64,000 nucleotides of DNA, taken from assembly GCA_964615095.1 (NCBI GenBank), contig CAZTPX010000006.1, positions 81,573 to 145,572 of the forward strand, in the 5' to 3' direction. Shown piece after piece: positions 1-6,829 of the stretch (position 1 is the stretch's first letter; each line of letters starts with the position of its first letter). Made by a program: the position numbers and the translations under genes. The stretch is from JANXQG01 sp964615095. Its GTDB lineage: Bacteria; Planctomycetota; Planctomycetia; Pirellulales; Thermoguttaceae. Below the pieces are notes generated by a model that worked only from the letters and a program-made list of their open reading frames with translations, ran no database searches and was not told the DNA's origin.

Positions 1-291
1 AGCAGTCTGCGGGAGAATCGTACGCAACTTCAGTATCTCCGCGAAGACGTGCTTGCGGTTCACAGCAAATTGACGGTAAGGTACTACATCGAGAAGGCAA
101 AACGGTTGTTCGAGAAGATCGTCCCTTTGTCCCGCTTGCGCAGACTTCTGCCACGCCGTACGAATATTGATCCGCCGCGAAAGGAGAACATCGTCTATGT
201 AGGACGGATTGCCGATCTGTCTGACGAAATTCCCATCGTGGTTGACAGTCTTCCCTGCCGGAGTGATCGGAAAGAACCGTCAGCCGCCTAG
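1..291 (+). CDS. C-terminal end of a protein in the glycosyltransferase cluster (5' end outside window)
   Basis: The frame is open from the first base of the window to a TAG at 289-291, so this is the last ~96 codons of a gene that begins upstream; a GTG at 49 is internal to it. The visible part is charged and helical (a heptad-like Leu/Arg-rich stretch), followed by a basic segment and a polar tail. No catalytic motif is visible. It ends 9 bases before the start of the glycosyltransferase gene and so probably belongs to the same transcription unit, perhaps a glycosyltransferase or methyltransferase of surface polysaccharide synthesis. The function is not recognisable from this piece. Confidence 0.6.
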   Translation, partial: SSLRENRTQLQYLREDVLAVHSKLTVRYYIEKAKRLFEKIVPLSRLRRLLPRRTNIDPPRKENIVYVGRIADLSDEIPIVVDSLPCRSDRKEPSAA

Positions 292-300
292 AGGATGGTC

Positions 301-2781
301 ATGTCTTTTCAGGAACAGTGCGCTTTGGAAGAAGATCTGCGACTGCTGATCCTGAACACTGTGGAACCGAGTCCCAATTCCCGCCTGACATATTCCGTGG
401 CGGAGGGTTTTGCGAAACTCCTGGGGCCCGATCGCGTCCACGTGGCCCGGTACGCCGACGCCTGCCTGCTGTTCCGCAAGGCCCGCTGCAACGCCGTGCT
501 GCTCTTGAACGGCCGTGCGATGCACACCACGATCGTCCGCGAGTTGTTGCGGCTGAGCACGCAGAACATCCTCTGGACCACCGAGGACCCATGCGAGCTT
601 CCGGCCAATGTGCGGCGGGCGGTGGCCTTCGACCACATTTTCACGAACGACGCGGGATCGTTGGCCGACTACGCCGGCAAGGCACATCATCTGCCACCGG
701 CGGCAGAGACCGGCGACGGTCCGCTTCCCCTGGAACAGCGGTACTGCGACGTTTTCTTCGCGGGAATCGCCTGGCCCAGTCGCGTGCGGTTTCTCCGCGA
801 CCTCATTCCTCGGCTCGACGGTTTGAAAACCCAATTCCTGTTGCCTGGCGATCGGTATCTCTGCAAGCCGCGCCTGCCGTTGCCCGAGTGCGAGTGGAAC
901 GTCCGCCTCGGTACCGCGGACCGGCTGACGGCCGCCCGCCACAGCAAGATCGTGCTCTACCTGGAAGGCGACGACAGCGGCCAGCAGTCTCGCCGCCGTT
1001 GCCTGCCGCCGGCCAAGCGGCTGTTCGAAACGGCGGCCCTGGGCGTGGCGCAGGTGGCGATTGCCGACGAGGCGACGATCGCGCCCTATTTCGAGCCAGG
1101 CAAGGAAATCGTCCTGGCCCGCAGCGCCGAAGAGGCCGCGCGAGTAACACATGAACTGCTGGCGGACCCGGCCCGATTGGAGACCCTGGGCCAGGCGGCC
1201 CGCGCGCGGGTTTTGGCCGAGCACCTCTATGCCCATCGCGCCCGCACGGTTCTCGATCGAGTTGTGAGCTTCCCGGCGGTCTGTAGGGAACGCCCTCCGT
1301 GGCGTTCCGGGGGCGTTCGGAACGCCACGGAGGACATTCGGAAGGTTACGGAGGGCGTTCCCTACAGCACACCGCGGCGGCCAACCAAGGCGAAACAACA
1401 GCCTCTGCGGTTGCTCTTGGTTGTGCATGGCGTGCGCGGGCAACGGCCCTGGGGCGGCACCGAGTTGCACGTCGACCAGCTCTGCAGAGCACTGGGACAC
1501 AAATACGACATCCACCTGCTGTACACCAGCCCGCACCGCGCGGGCCGATCGATGATCCACCGTCATCCCGGCACGGGCCGGCAGCGCGTGCTCTACGCGG
1601 GTCCCTACAATGCCTTCCGGTCGTGGATCGATCCGCAGCGCGACGCTGCCTTTCGGAAGCTGCTGATCGAAGAAGAGGTCCACTTCGTGCATTTCGTCCA
1701 CTTCCTTTTCCATTCCTTCGGTTATGTGGAAGCGGCCCGATCGCTGGGGCGGCCCAGCGTGCTGGGACTTTACGATTTCTTCCTCGCCTGCCCGCAGTAC
1801 AACCTCCTGGACCATTCCGGCCGCTTCTGCAATCTGCCGGCGATTGGCACATGCGACCACTGCCTGGCCCGTATGGACGGCCTGCCCACCGGCGCTCAAG
1901 GCCGGCGGCGCGAACTGCTGAGCCATGTTTGCTGCGCGGTCGACAGGATCCATCTCCTTTCCCATTCGCAGCGAGCGCTCATCGAGCGTGTCTTGCCGAT
2001 TTCGCAGGAAAAAGCCTTCGTGCAGGGATTGGGGATCTGTCCACAAAGTTCGCCGCCACCGCCGGCCATGCCGCCGCTACGGATCGCCGTTTTGGCGAAT
2101 CATGCTCGCAACAAGGGCGCCGACACGCTGCTGGGCATCGTGGAGCAACTGGCGTCGTCATCGTTCCATTTCCGCGTTGCCGGCGCGATCGAGAAGGAAT
2201 ATCGAGACCGGTTCCAGCGGCTACCGCGCAACGCGGTCGAACTGCTCGGCCCCTACGAACCGGAACAACTCGGCGGCATCTTGGGCGGCTGCCATGTAGC
2301 CCTCTTCGCGTCGCCCTGGCCGGAAACCTTCATGCTCACGCTTTCCGAGGCCCTGCAGGCCGGCCTCGTGCCCGTCGGCCCGGACCTGGGGGCCTACGGC
2401 GAGCGCGTCCGCGACGGGGAAAACGGACTCGTCGTGCGCGGCGACGTCGGTTCCTATGTCCGCGCCCTGCGGGCACTGCTGGACAATCCGTCGCTGCTGG
2501 CCAGGCTGCAAGCGGGCGTGCGGGCATGCCGCGTGCCCACACTCGCCGAAGACGCCGCGGGATTCGAACGGCTCTATGACGGCCTGGCCGCGGAGTACAA
2601 CTTGCCGGGGGCGTCGTTTCCCGTCGCGTTGCAAGGGGAAGAAACGGCGGCCATTGCCGCCGAACAGAACCCGGCGGCCAAATCGGCCTTACAGAAGGCA
2701 GTGCGGATTTACAAGACCCAGGGTGCCCGCGTGCTGTTCCGCCGCGCGTGGCAGCGGACCTCCGCCTGGATCCGCTCGTGA
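301..2781 (+). CDS. two-domain glycosyltransferase (CgeB-like + GT4-like)
   Basis: A roughly 826-residue cytoplasmic protein made of two glycosyltransferase units. Residues ~10-325 resemble the CgeB/spore-coat family: 'LPPAKRLFETAALG' followed by 'EPGKEIVLA' is the typical sugar-nucleotide-binding tail. Residues ~365-780 are a GT4-type GT-B enzyme, with 'WGGTELHVDQLC' near its start and the 'PETFMLTLSEALQAGLVPV' donor-site motif. A palindromic repeat (1281-1367) is translated as the linker between them. ATG 301 is preferred over ATG 295 because GAGG at 291-294 is correctly spaced for it. The two following genes are separate CgeB-like and GT4-like enzymes, so this gene looks like a fusion of the same pair. 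Probable role: transfer of sugars to a surface polysaccharide or glycoprotein; donor and acceptor cannot be read. Confidence 0.85.
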   Translation: MSFQEQCALEEDLRLLILNTVEPSPNSRLTYSVAEGFAKLLGPDRVHVARYADACLLFRKARCNAVLLLNGRAMHTTIVRELLRLSTQNILWTTEDPCELPANVRRAVAFDHIFTNDAGSLADYAGKAHHLPPAAETGDGPLPLEQRYCDVFFAGIAWPSRVRFLRDLIPRLDGLKTQFLLPGDRYLCKPRLPLPECEWNVRLGTADRLTAARHSKIVLYLEGDDSGQQSRRRCLPPAKRLFETAALGVAQVAIADEATIAPYFEPGKEIVLARSAEEAARVTHELLADPARLETLGQAARARVLAEHLYAHRARTVLDRVVSFPAVCRERPPWRSGGVRNATEDIRKVTEGVPYSTPRRPTKAKQQPLRLLLVVHGVRGQRPWGGTELHVDQLCRALGHKYDIHLLYTSPHRAGRSMIHRHPGTGRQRVLYAGPYNAFRSWIDPQRDAAFRKLLIEEEVHFVHFVHFLFHSFGYVEAARSLGRPSVLGLYDFFLACPQYNLLDHSGRFCNLPAIGTCDHCLARMDGLPTGAQGRRRELLSHVCCAVDRIHLLSHSQRALIERVLPISQEKAFVQGLGICPQSSPPPPAMPPLRIAVLANHARNKGADTLLGIVEQLASSSFHFRVAGAIEKEYRDRFQRLPRNAVELLGPYEPEQLGGILGGCHVALFASPWPETFMLTLSEALQAGLVPVGPDLGAYGERVRDGENGLVVRGDVGSYVRALRALLDNPSLLARLQAGVRACRVPTLAEDAAGFERLYDGLAAEYNLPGASFPVALQGEETAAIAAEQNPAAKSALQKAVRIYKTQGARVLFRRAWQRTSAWIRS
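1281..1367. repeat. palindromic element (GGAACGCC family) read in frame inside a glycosyltransferase
   Basis: The left part begins CTGTAGGGAACGCCCTCCGT and the right part ends with the complement, GGAGGGCGTTCCCTACAG, with a second internal inverted pair GGCGTTCC/GGAACGCC. It is translated as an Arg/Pro/Thr-rich linker at residues ~327-356 of the surrounding protein. A shorter copy of the same family overlaps the metK stop codon at 48200-48227. Confidence 0.85.
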
Positions 2782-2794
2782 CAGAAAGACCACC

Positions 2795-3805
2795 GTGAAA
2801 ACCCTGATCCTCGATGCCATCGGTCCGCAGGCGAATCCGAATCCGGAGATCGTCCGCTCGATCGTGGAGGCCTTCGGCAAGATCGGCCTGCCGGAAGACG
2901 TGGAAAGCGCGACGCGGGCGGACTTCGAAGCCTTGGCCGCCAGCTTTCAGCCCGAGTTGATTCTTGCCGTCTCCAGCCAGATTTACGGCGAACTCGTAGC
3001 GCCGCTGGCCGCGCTGCGGGCGAGGCGGAAAACGATCGTCGGCTGGTGGCTGACCGACGATCCCTACGAGATCGATTGCAATCTGCCGCGTACACGGCCC
3101 TTCGATTTCGTGGCCACCAACGACCTCTGCTCCGCCGGCTTGTACCGGGGGACGGAGGTGTTTCACGTCCCGCTGGCTGCGGACCGCCAGCGACATTTTC
3201 GCGAGGTCCGCCCCGCCGACAGCGACTACGAGTGGGACATCGTGTTCTGTGGTGTCGCATTCCCCAATCGCCGCGTCTGGATCGAGGCGGCGGCGCCGCT
3301 CCTCTCGCGCTACAAGACGCTGATCGCGGGGCCTGACTGGCCGTCGCTGCGCTTTACTTCGAACCGCCGCATCGGCAACGCTGAACTGGCGGACCTTCAC
3401 AATACCGCGCGGATCGTGTTGAACCTGTCCCGCGCATTCAACCTTTCCAACGACCACGACTTCCCCGCCTCCACGCCGGCCCCCAGGACGTTCGAAGCGG
3501 CGGCGGCGGGCGGGTTCCAGCTCGTTGCCGCCGATCGGCCGGAAATCCACCGCTATTTCGAGATCCCTGCCGAGATGGACCTGTTCCTTGGCGTGCGGGA
3601 CCTGCAAGCCAAGATCGAACACTATCTCGGCAACCCCGGCCAGCGCATCGAGGCAGCCCGCCGCGCACAGCGGCGCACGCTCCAATCGCACCTTTACGAA
3701 CACCGCGCGGCGGTGATCGTGGACCACGTGCTGAAGCTACGGGCCGGGCGTCCGCAGAGCATCGCCGCGCCGTTTTCCCGAGAACTCGTAGCAGGACTCT
3801 CGTAG
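2795..3805 (+). CDS. CgeB-family glycosyltransferase
   Basis: A 336-residue protein. The frame is open further upstream inside the preceding gene, but GTG 2795, 13 bases after that gene's stop, gives the start 'VKTLILDAIG' expected for the family. An N-terminal Rossmann-like half ('GWWLTDDPYEID') is followed by 'YEWDIVFCGVAFPNR' and the C-terminal 'PRTFEAAAAGGFQLV' motif, which is the donor-binding region of CgeB-like spore-maturation/glycosyltransferase proteins. It resembles the N-terminal half of the preceding fusion protein. It is followed without spacing by the third glycosyltransferase. It is likely a cytoplasmic sugar transferase of the same polysaccharide pathway; the substrate is unknown. 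Confidence 0.8.
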   Translation: MKTLILDAIGPQANPNPEIVRSIVEAFGKIGLPEDVESATRADFEALAASFQPELILAVSSQIYGELVAPLAALRARRKTIVGWWLTDDPYEIDCNLPRTRPFDFVATNDLCSAGLYRGTEVFHVPLAADRQRHFREVRPADSDYEWDIVFCGVAFPNRRVWIEAAAPLLSRYKTLIAGPDWPSLRFTSNRRIGNAELADLHNTARIVLNLSRAFNLSNDHDFPASTPAPRTFEAAAAGGFQLVAADRPEIHRYFEIPAEMDLFLGVRDLQAKIEHYLGNPGQRIEAARRAQRRTLQSHLYEHRAAVIVDHVLKLRAGRPQSIAAPFSRELVAGLS

Positions 3806-5065
3806 ATGCCTACATTTCCACCGCGCGTCGTGGCGATCCTCCCCCGCATCTGCCCTTCGACCTGGATCAGCATCGTCAAGCCCCTGGTGGCTTTGCACGA
3901 GGCTGGCCACGTCCGTGCGCGGGTGACGTTGGAGAGCATGGCCTCGCCGCGCGACGTCTTGCAGTCCGACGTGGTGGTGTTCTGTCGCAACGTCCGGCCC
4001 GACTATGCCGACTTGCTCCGCACGGCGACTGCCGCGGGCGTGCCGGTGCTCTACGACCTGGACGACAACTTTTTCGAGTTGCCGCCCGATTCCGCCGCCG
4101 GGCGGGCCTTTGCCCAGCCGCAGCACTTGGCCATGTTGAATGAGTACTTGTCGACGGCCAGCCTGGTGCGAGTTTACTCCCGGCCCTTGCTGGCCCGTGC
4201 CGAGGCGCTGAATGCCCGCGTGGAAATGGTCTGCGGCGCGGTCGATTTAGGCCAGGTACGGCGGCCCCCGAAACCGTCCGGCGGACGCGTCAAGCTGATC
4301 TACGCGACCAGCCGGCTCGACGACGGGCTGGGGCGGATCTTCCTCCCGGCGCTGGGGCGATTGCTCCGCGAGGAGGGCCCGCGGGTCGAGGCGCACTTCT
4401 GGGGACCGCGGCCGCCTGGCGAACTGCCCGCCGTGCGGCATCACGCCGTGGTCCATGACTACGATTGTTTCCTCCGCCGTTTCTCGGCCGCCGGGTTTGA
4501 TATCGGCCTGGCCCCCTTGGTCGACGACGTCTTTCATCGTTCCAAGACCAACACCAAGTTCCGCGAGTACGGCGCTTGCGGCATCGCGGGTGCCTACTCC
4601 GACGTCGAAGTCTACTCGGCCTGCGTGCGCCACGGCGAGACGGGCCTGCTGGTCGGCAACGACGCTGAGGCCTGGCACCGGGCCCTGCGGCGGCTGGTCG
4701 ACGACGCCGATCTGCGGGAGCGGATTCGGCGGCAGGCCCGTACGGAGATCGAAAAGAACTACGCGCAGGGGCAATTCGAGGCCGTCCTTCTCCGCCAACT
4801 CGAGGAGCTTGCCGCCTGCGCCCGGCCAAGGCAGGCCGTCGAGATCCATTCGCCGCACGCGGGCCCGCGGCAACCACGCGTCGCTCGTATTTCCGGCCTC
4901 GTTCCGCAAGCCATCGAGCATCTTCGCCGCAACGGCTGGGGCCGCTGCTGGAACACGCTGCGGTGGCTGGGTTCCAGCGGCTGGACGCTGGCCCGCTTAC
5001 AATGGCGGCTGCGCGATCGTGTACTCGGACCCCATCCGGCTTGCCCGGATGGTGAACAAGGTTGA
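3806..5065 (+). CDS. GT4-like glycosyltransferase
   Basis: A 419-residue protein whose ATG directly follows the TAG of the preceding gene (TAGATG), so translation is probably coupled. The features are 'VLYDLDDNFFELP' in the N-terminal half, 'TKFREYGACGIAGAYSDV' in the donor-binding half and 'GLLVGNDAEAW' after it, as in group-1 glycosyltransferases. The last dozen residues (…GPHPACPDGEQG) are encoded by a copy of a short palindromic repeat also present twice just downstream (5181-5214, 5247-5280, opposite orientation), so the native C-terminus has been replaced or extended by repeat DNA. It is the last gene of the + strand polysaccharide cluster. Confidence 0.8.
   Translation: MPTFPPRVVAILPRICPSTWISIVKPLVALHEAGHVRARVTLESMASPRDVLQSDVVVFCRNVRPDYADLLRTATAAGVPVLYDLDDNFFELPPDSAAGRAFAQPQHLAMLNEYLSTASLVRVYSRPLLARAEALNARVEMVCGAVDLGQVRRPPKPSGGRVKLIYATSRLDDGLGRIFLPALGRLLREEGPRVEAHFWGPRPPGELPAVRHHAVVHDYDCFLRRFSAAGFDIGLAPLVDDVFHRSKTNTKFREYGACGIAGAYSDVEVYSACVRHGETGLLVGNDAEAWHRALRRLVDDADLRERIRRQARTEIEKNYAQGQFEAVLLRQLEELAACARPRQAVEIHSPHAGPRQPRVARISGLVPQAIEHLRRNGWGRCWNTLRWLGSSGWTLARLQWRLRDRVLGPHPACPDGEQG
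5028..5061 (+). repeat. palindromic repeat (GACCCCATCC family) forming the 3' end of a glycosyltransferase gene
   Basis: The 34-base sequence beginning GACCCCATCCGGCTTGCCCG matches the reverse complement of the two copies at 5181-5214 and 5247-5280, at 30 of 34 positions for the first. The inner inverted repeat is CATCC(A/G)G / C(T/C)GGATG. Here it is translated as the C-terminal residues. Confidence 0.8.
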
Positions 5066-5094
5066 ATGGCTATGCGAAACCGCCCCTTGATCTT

Positions 5095-5145
5095 CTTTCT
5101 TCGCCGGGAAGGGCCGCCTACGGCGGCCCTTCCCGGCGAAGAAAG
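5095..5145. terminator. 24-bp perfect hairpin after the glycosyltransferase cluster
   Basis: The arms 5095-5118 (CTTTCTTCGCCGGGAAGGGC…) and 5122-5145 are perfect complements around a 3-base loop. It lies 30 bases after the last glycosyltransferase stop and would stop or stabilise that transcript. No T-run follows, so it could also be another palindromic repeat rather than an intrinsic terminator. Confidence 0.6.
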
Positions 5146-5178
5146 AGGGTGGCGCGGTACATCGTGTGTTAGCTTCTC

Positions 5179-5280
5179 AACCTCATTCACCATCCAGGCA
5201 AGCTGGATGGGGTCTGGTTTTCATCGCTGTTGTTACAGCCTTCCAACCTCATTCACGATCCAGGCATGCTGGATGGGGTC
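5179..5280. repeat. two direct copies of a 36-bp palindromic repeat
   Basis: The copies at 5179-5214 and 5245-5280 (AACCTCATTCAC…CTGGATGGGGTC) differ at two positions and are separated by 30 unrelated bases. Each contains the inverted repeat ATCCAG/CTGGAT. They are inverted relative to the copy at 5028-5061. The 36/30 geometry looks like CRISPR, but there are only two units and no cas gene in the window. Confidence 0.8.
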
Positions 5281-5317
5281 GTTCCGCGACTTGTGTGTAA
5301 CAACGGGGGCTTGACGC

Positions 5318-5482
5318 CTGGACCCGGGAGCAACTTGGCTTGCCTCTCCTCGCCTACGCCTGTGCCGGGTACCCGCTTGCGGGTGCGGCTACGGCCTGGC
5401 TGCGCTTCGGGCTTGCGCTCGGGCTCCTCACCGGCGTTCCTCGCTCATCAGTACCTCACTTGTCCGCCAGAACTTGGGAGAC
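5318..5482. repeat. left arm of a long (~160 bp) inverted repeat
   Basis: This segment is an imperfect reverse complement of 5802-5966, with core identity over TGTGCCGGGTACCCGCTTGC and the bases that follow it. The inner end contains the last codons and stop of the minus-strand SUMF1/FGE remnant, and the rest is its 3' flank. It contains the small hairpin ACCCGC-TT-GCGGGT. Confidence 0.85.
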
Positions 5483-5539
5483 ACGGAAGCTCAGGTACTG
5501 GTCGCGGTCCGCGGCCCGGCAGTTCCTCGCCCCGTCGCC
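5456..5539 (-). pseudogene. 3' end remnant of a SUMF1/formylglycine-generating-enzyme-like gene (minus strand)
   Basis: On the minus strand this reads GDGARNCRAADRDQYLSF followed by RVSQVLADK and a TGA (5456-5458). This is the C-terminal block of SUMF1/FGE-sulfatase domains, whose usual form is GGSW..GARNCRSA.R…GFRV. The block is shortened by about nine residues, and upstream of 5539 the similarity stops at a head-to-head junction with the plus-strand copy. Several codons at the usual variable positions are NNC (GAC, AAC, GAC, TAC, AGC). It is a remnant, not an expressed gene. Confidence 0.65.
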
Positions 5540-5828
5540 CCTTCGACGCCGCGAAAGCCAACGAGCATCAAGCGGCCTGGGCCAACTGTATGGCACGCAC
5601 GGGAATGTGTAGCAGTGGTGCCAAGACTGGTACGGCCGGGGTTCCTATTTGAAGTCGGGGGAAGATGGTTTGGCTGGACCCTCTGGCGGTTGGTCTCGTG
5701 TAATCTGCGGTGGTAGCTGGGGCAGTTTGGCGAGGTTCTGGCGGTCCGCATACCGTGGCGTCTATAACGCGGAGATGATGCCCGAATGCGTTGGCCTGCG
5801 TGTCTCCTTAGTTCTGGCGGACAAGTAA
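5536..5828 (+). pseudogene. remnant of a SUMF1/formylglycine-generating-enzyme-like gene (plus strand)
   Basis: The frame ending at TAA 5826-5828 reads QLYGTHGNV, then an amber codon (TAG 5610-5612) where the family has Trp, then QWCQDWYG, PSGGWSRVICGGSWGSL, RFWRSAYRG and VGLRVSLVLADK. These correspond in order to the hallmarks G-LYDMHGNVWEWC-DWYG, GPS…RV-RGGSW, R-CRSA-R and GFRV of the SUMF1/FGE-sulfatase fold. A one-base frameshift is also needed near 5577 to join the upstream 'AAW' segment. The 5' two thirds of a normal gene are absent. Its 3' flank (to 5966) is the right arm of the inverted repeat shared with the minus-strand copy. Confidence 0.75.
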
Positions 5829-5966
5829 CGATGACGCCGGTGCGCAGCCCGAGCGCAGGCCCGAAGCGCAGCCAGGCCGTAGCCGCACCCGCAAGCGGGT
5901 ACCCGGCACAGGCGTGACGAGTGAGCGAAAAGACAAGGTGCTCCCGGGTCCAGGGTGTAGCCCTGG
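5802..5966. repeat. right arm of the long inverted repeat
   Basis: Reverse complement of 5318-5482. It begins with the last codons of the plus-strand SUMF1/FGE remnant and continues through its 3' flank, including the hairpin ACCCGC-AA-GCGGGT. The flank is conserved between the two copies, whereas the coding segments just upstream of each are strongly divergent. Confidence 0.85.
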
Positions 5967-6174
5967 CGAAGTGTCCCGCTCGAACGGCACGACGTACGGG
6001 CGTTTACGCTCGTCAGTCATGCCCCACGTCTCTGGCCAATTACGATCCCCAAGCCAACGTTCTTTGGAAAGCGGAAACGCTGCAATCGCTTGGGCTTGTG
6101 GCAAAAATCCGCGCTGCGCGCAAATGAGGGCGAGAGTTCTTGCGTATTATGTGGGTATAAAGCGCGCTGAAAGA

Positions 6175-6320
6175 GATTCAGGCCAGGCCTGAATACTCGG
6201 CGCGTGCATTTGTTCTTTGAAAATTTAACCAGCCCCCGGCGTAGCGAACCGGGGGCCATTAGTAATGCGCAGGCGCCGACTCGCCCAAGTCGGCGCCTGT
6301 GCCGGCGGCTGCGCGGAAAC
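6175..6320 (+). ncRNA. candidate structured region with consecutive GC-rich hairpins (speculative)
   Basis: This interval has no open frame of protein-like composition but has several short strong inverted repeats in series: ATTCAGGCC/GGCCTGAAT (6177-6195), CCCCCGG/CCGGGGG (6233-6257) and CAGGCGCCGAC/GTCGGCGCCTG (about 6269-6299). An A/T-rich segment (TTGTTCTTTGAAAATTTAAC) precedes the second. This could be a structured transcript, a set of repeat palindromes, or the end of a decayed element. No known RNA family is recognised. Confidence 0.3.
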
Positions 6321-6497
6321 CGTGGCGCGTGGGTCTCGTGCCTCGACCCACCCCTACGCCCCGGGCAACGGTCGCGAACCGCCGCACTTGCCCGGACGGC
6401 AATTAATTATTTTTATGACTCTGCACTCAAATAGCCGCAAGAGAACGCCGTGTGTCCTACCCCTATATACTATACACATGCACATGTACACAACAAA

Positions 6498-6556
6498 TGG
6501 CCACGAAATGGTCACATTTGGCCAAAAAGTGGCCAGGAAATGGGCCAAACTGGCCA
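6498..6556. promoter_or_regulatory. array of six TGGCCA palindromes spaced about one helical turn
   Basis: TGGCCA or a one-mismatch form starts at 6498, 6509 (TGGTCA), 6519, 6530, 6542 (GGGCCA) and 6551. The spacings are 11, 10, 11, 12 and 9 bases, so all sites lie on one face of the DNA. They sit in A/T-rich DNA about 270 bases beyond the 3' end of the MFS gene. This geometry fits a multi-site protein-binding array, but no protein partner can be named. Confidence 0.4.
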
Positions 6557-6829
6557 GGTTTTGTCTAGGTACTTCGGCTGTGGCAAGACCATCATTAGAG
6601 TGTCAAGTGATCGTAATCCCGTGGTTTCTGCTATGCGACCACGACCTTTAGTGTAAGCAGAACACACCTATAGCCATAGAAAATCGCCGCAGAAACCGCC
6701 AGGGGGCACATTTTTCTGGTGTGAGTACACCACTGCATGACCCGATATGGCGGGTTGGCCTCAGCGGCCCAGCCGGGAGAAATGCCACCGGAAGCACTTT
6801 TTTCTGACCCACGGCCAAGAAGCAGGGCA

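Larger units (their letters stand above)
5967..6829. other. gene-poor interval
   Basis: Between the SUMF1/FGE remnants and the 3' end of the MFS gene there is no open frame with recognisable protein features on either strand. What it holds is the hairpin series at 6175-6320, an A/T-rich stretch around 6400-6490 and the TGGCCA array at 6498-6556; the remaining ~270 bases up to the MFS stop show nothing specific. Confidence 0.6.

Noticed and set aside
280..2046. Long minus-strand open frame opposite the first glycosyltransferase
   Set aside because: Same reason: shadow of a high-GC gene whose + strand product has clear glycosyltransferase motifs.
5179..5280. CRISPR-like geometry (36-base repeats with a 30-base spacer)
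   Set aside because: Only two units, a third copy lies inverted inside a gene, and there is no leader or cas gene in the window; the unit is a palindromic repeat of another family.
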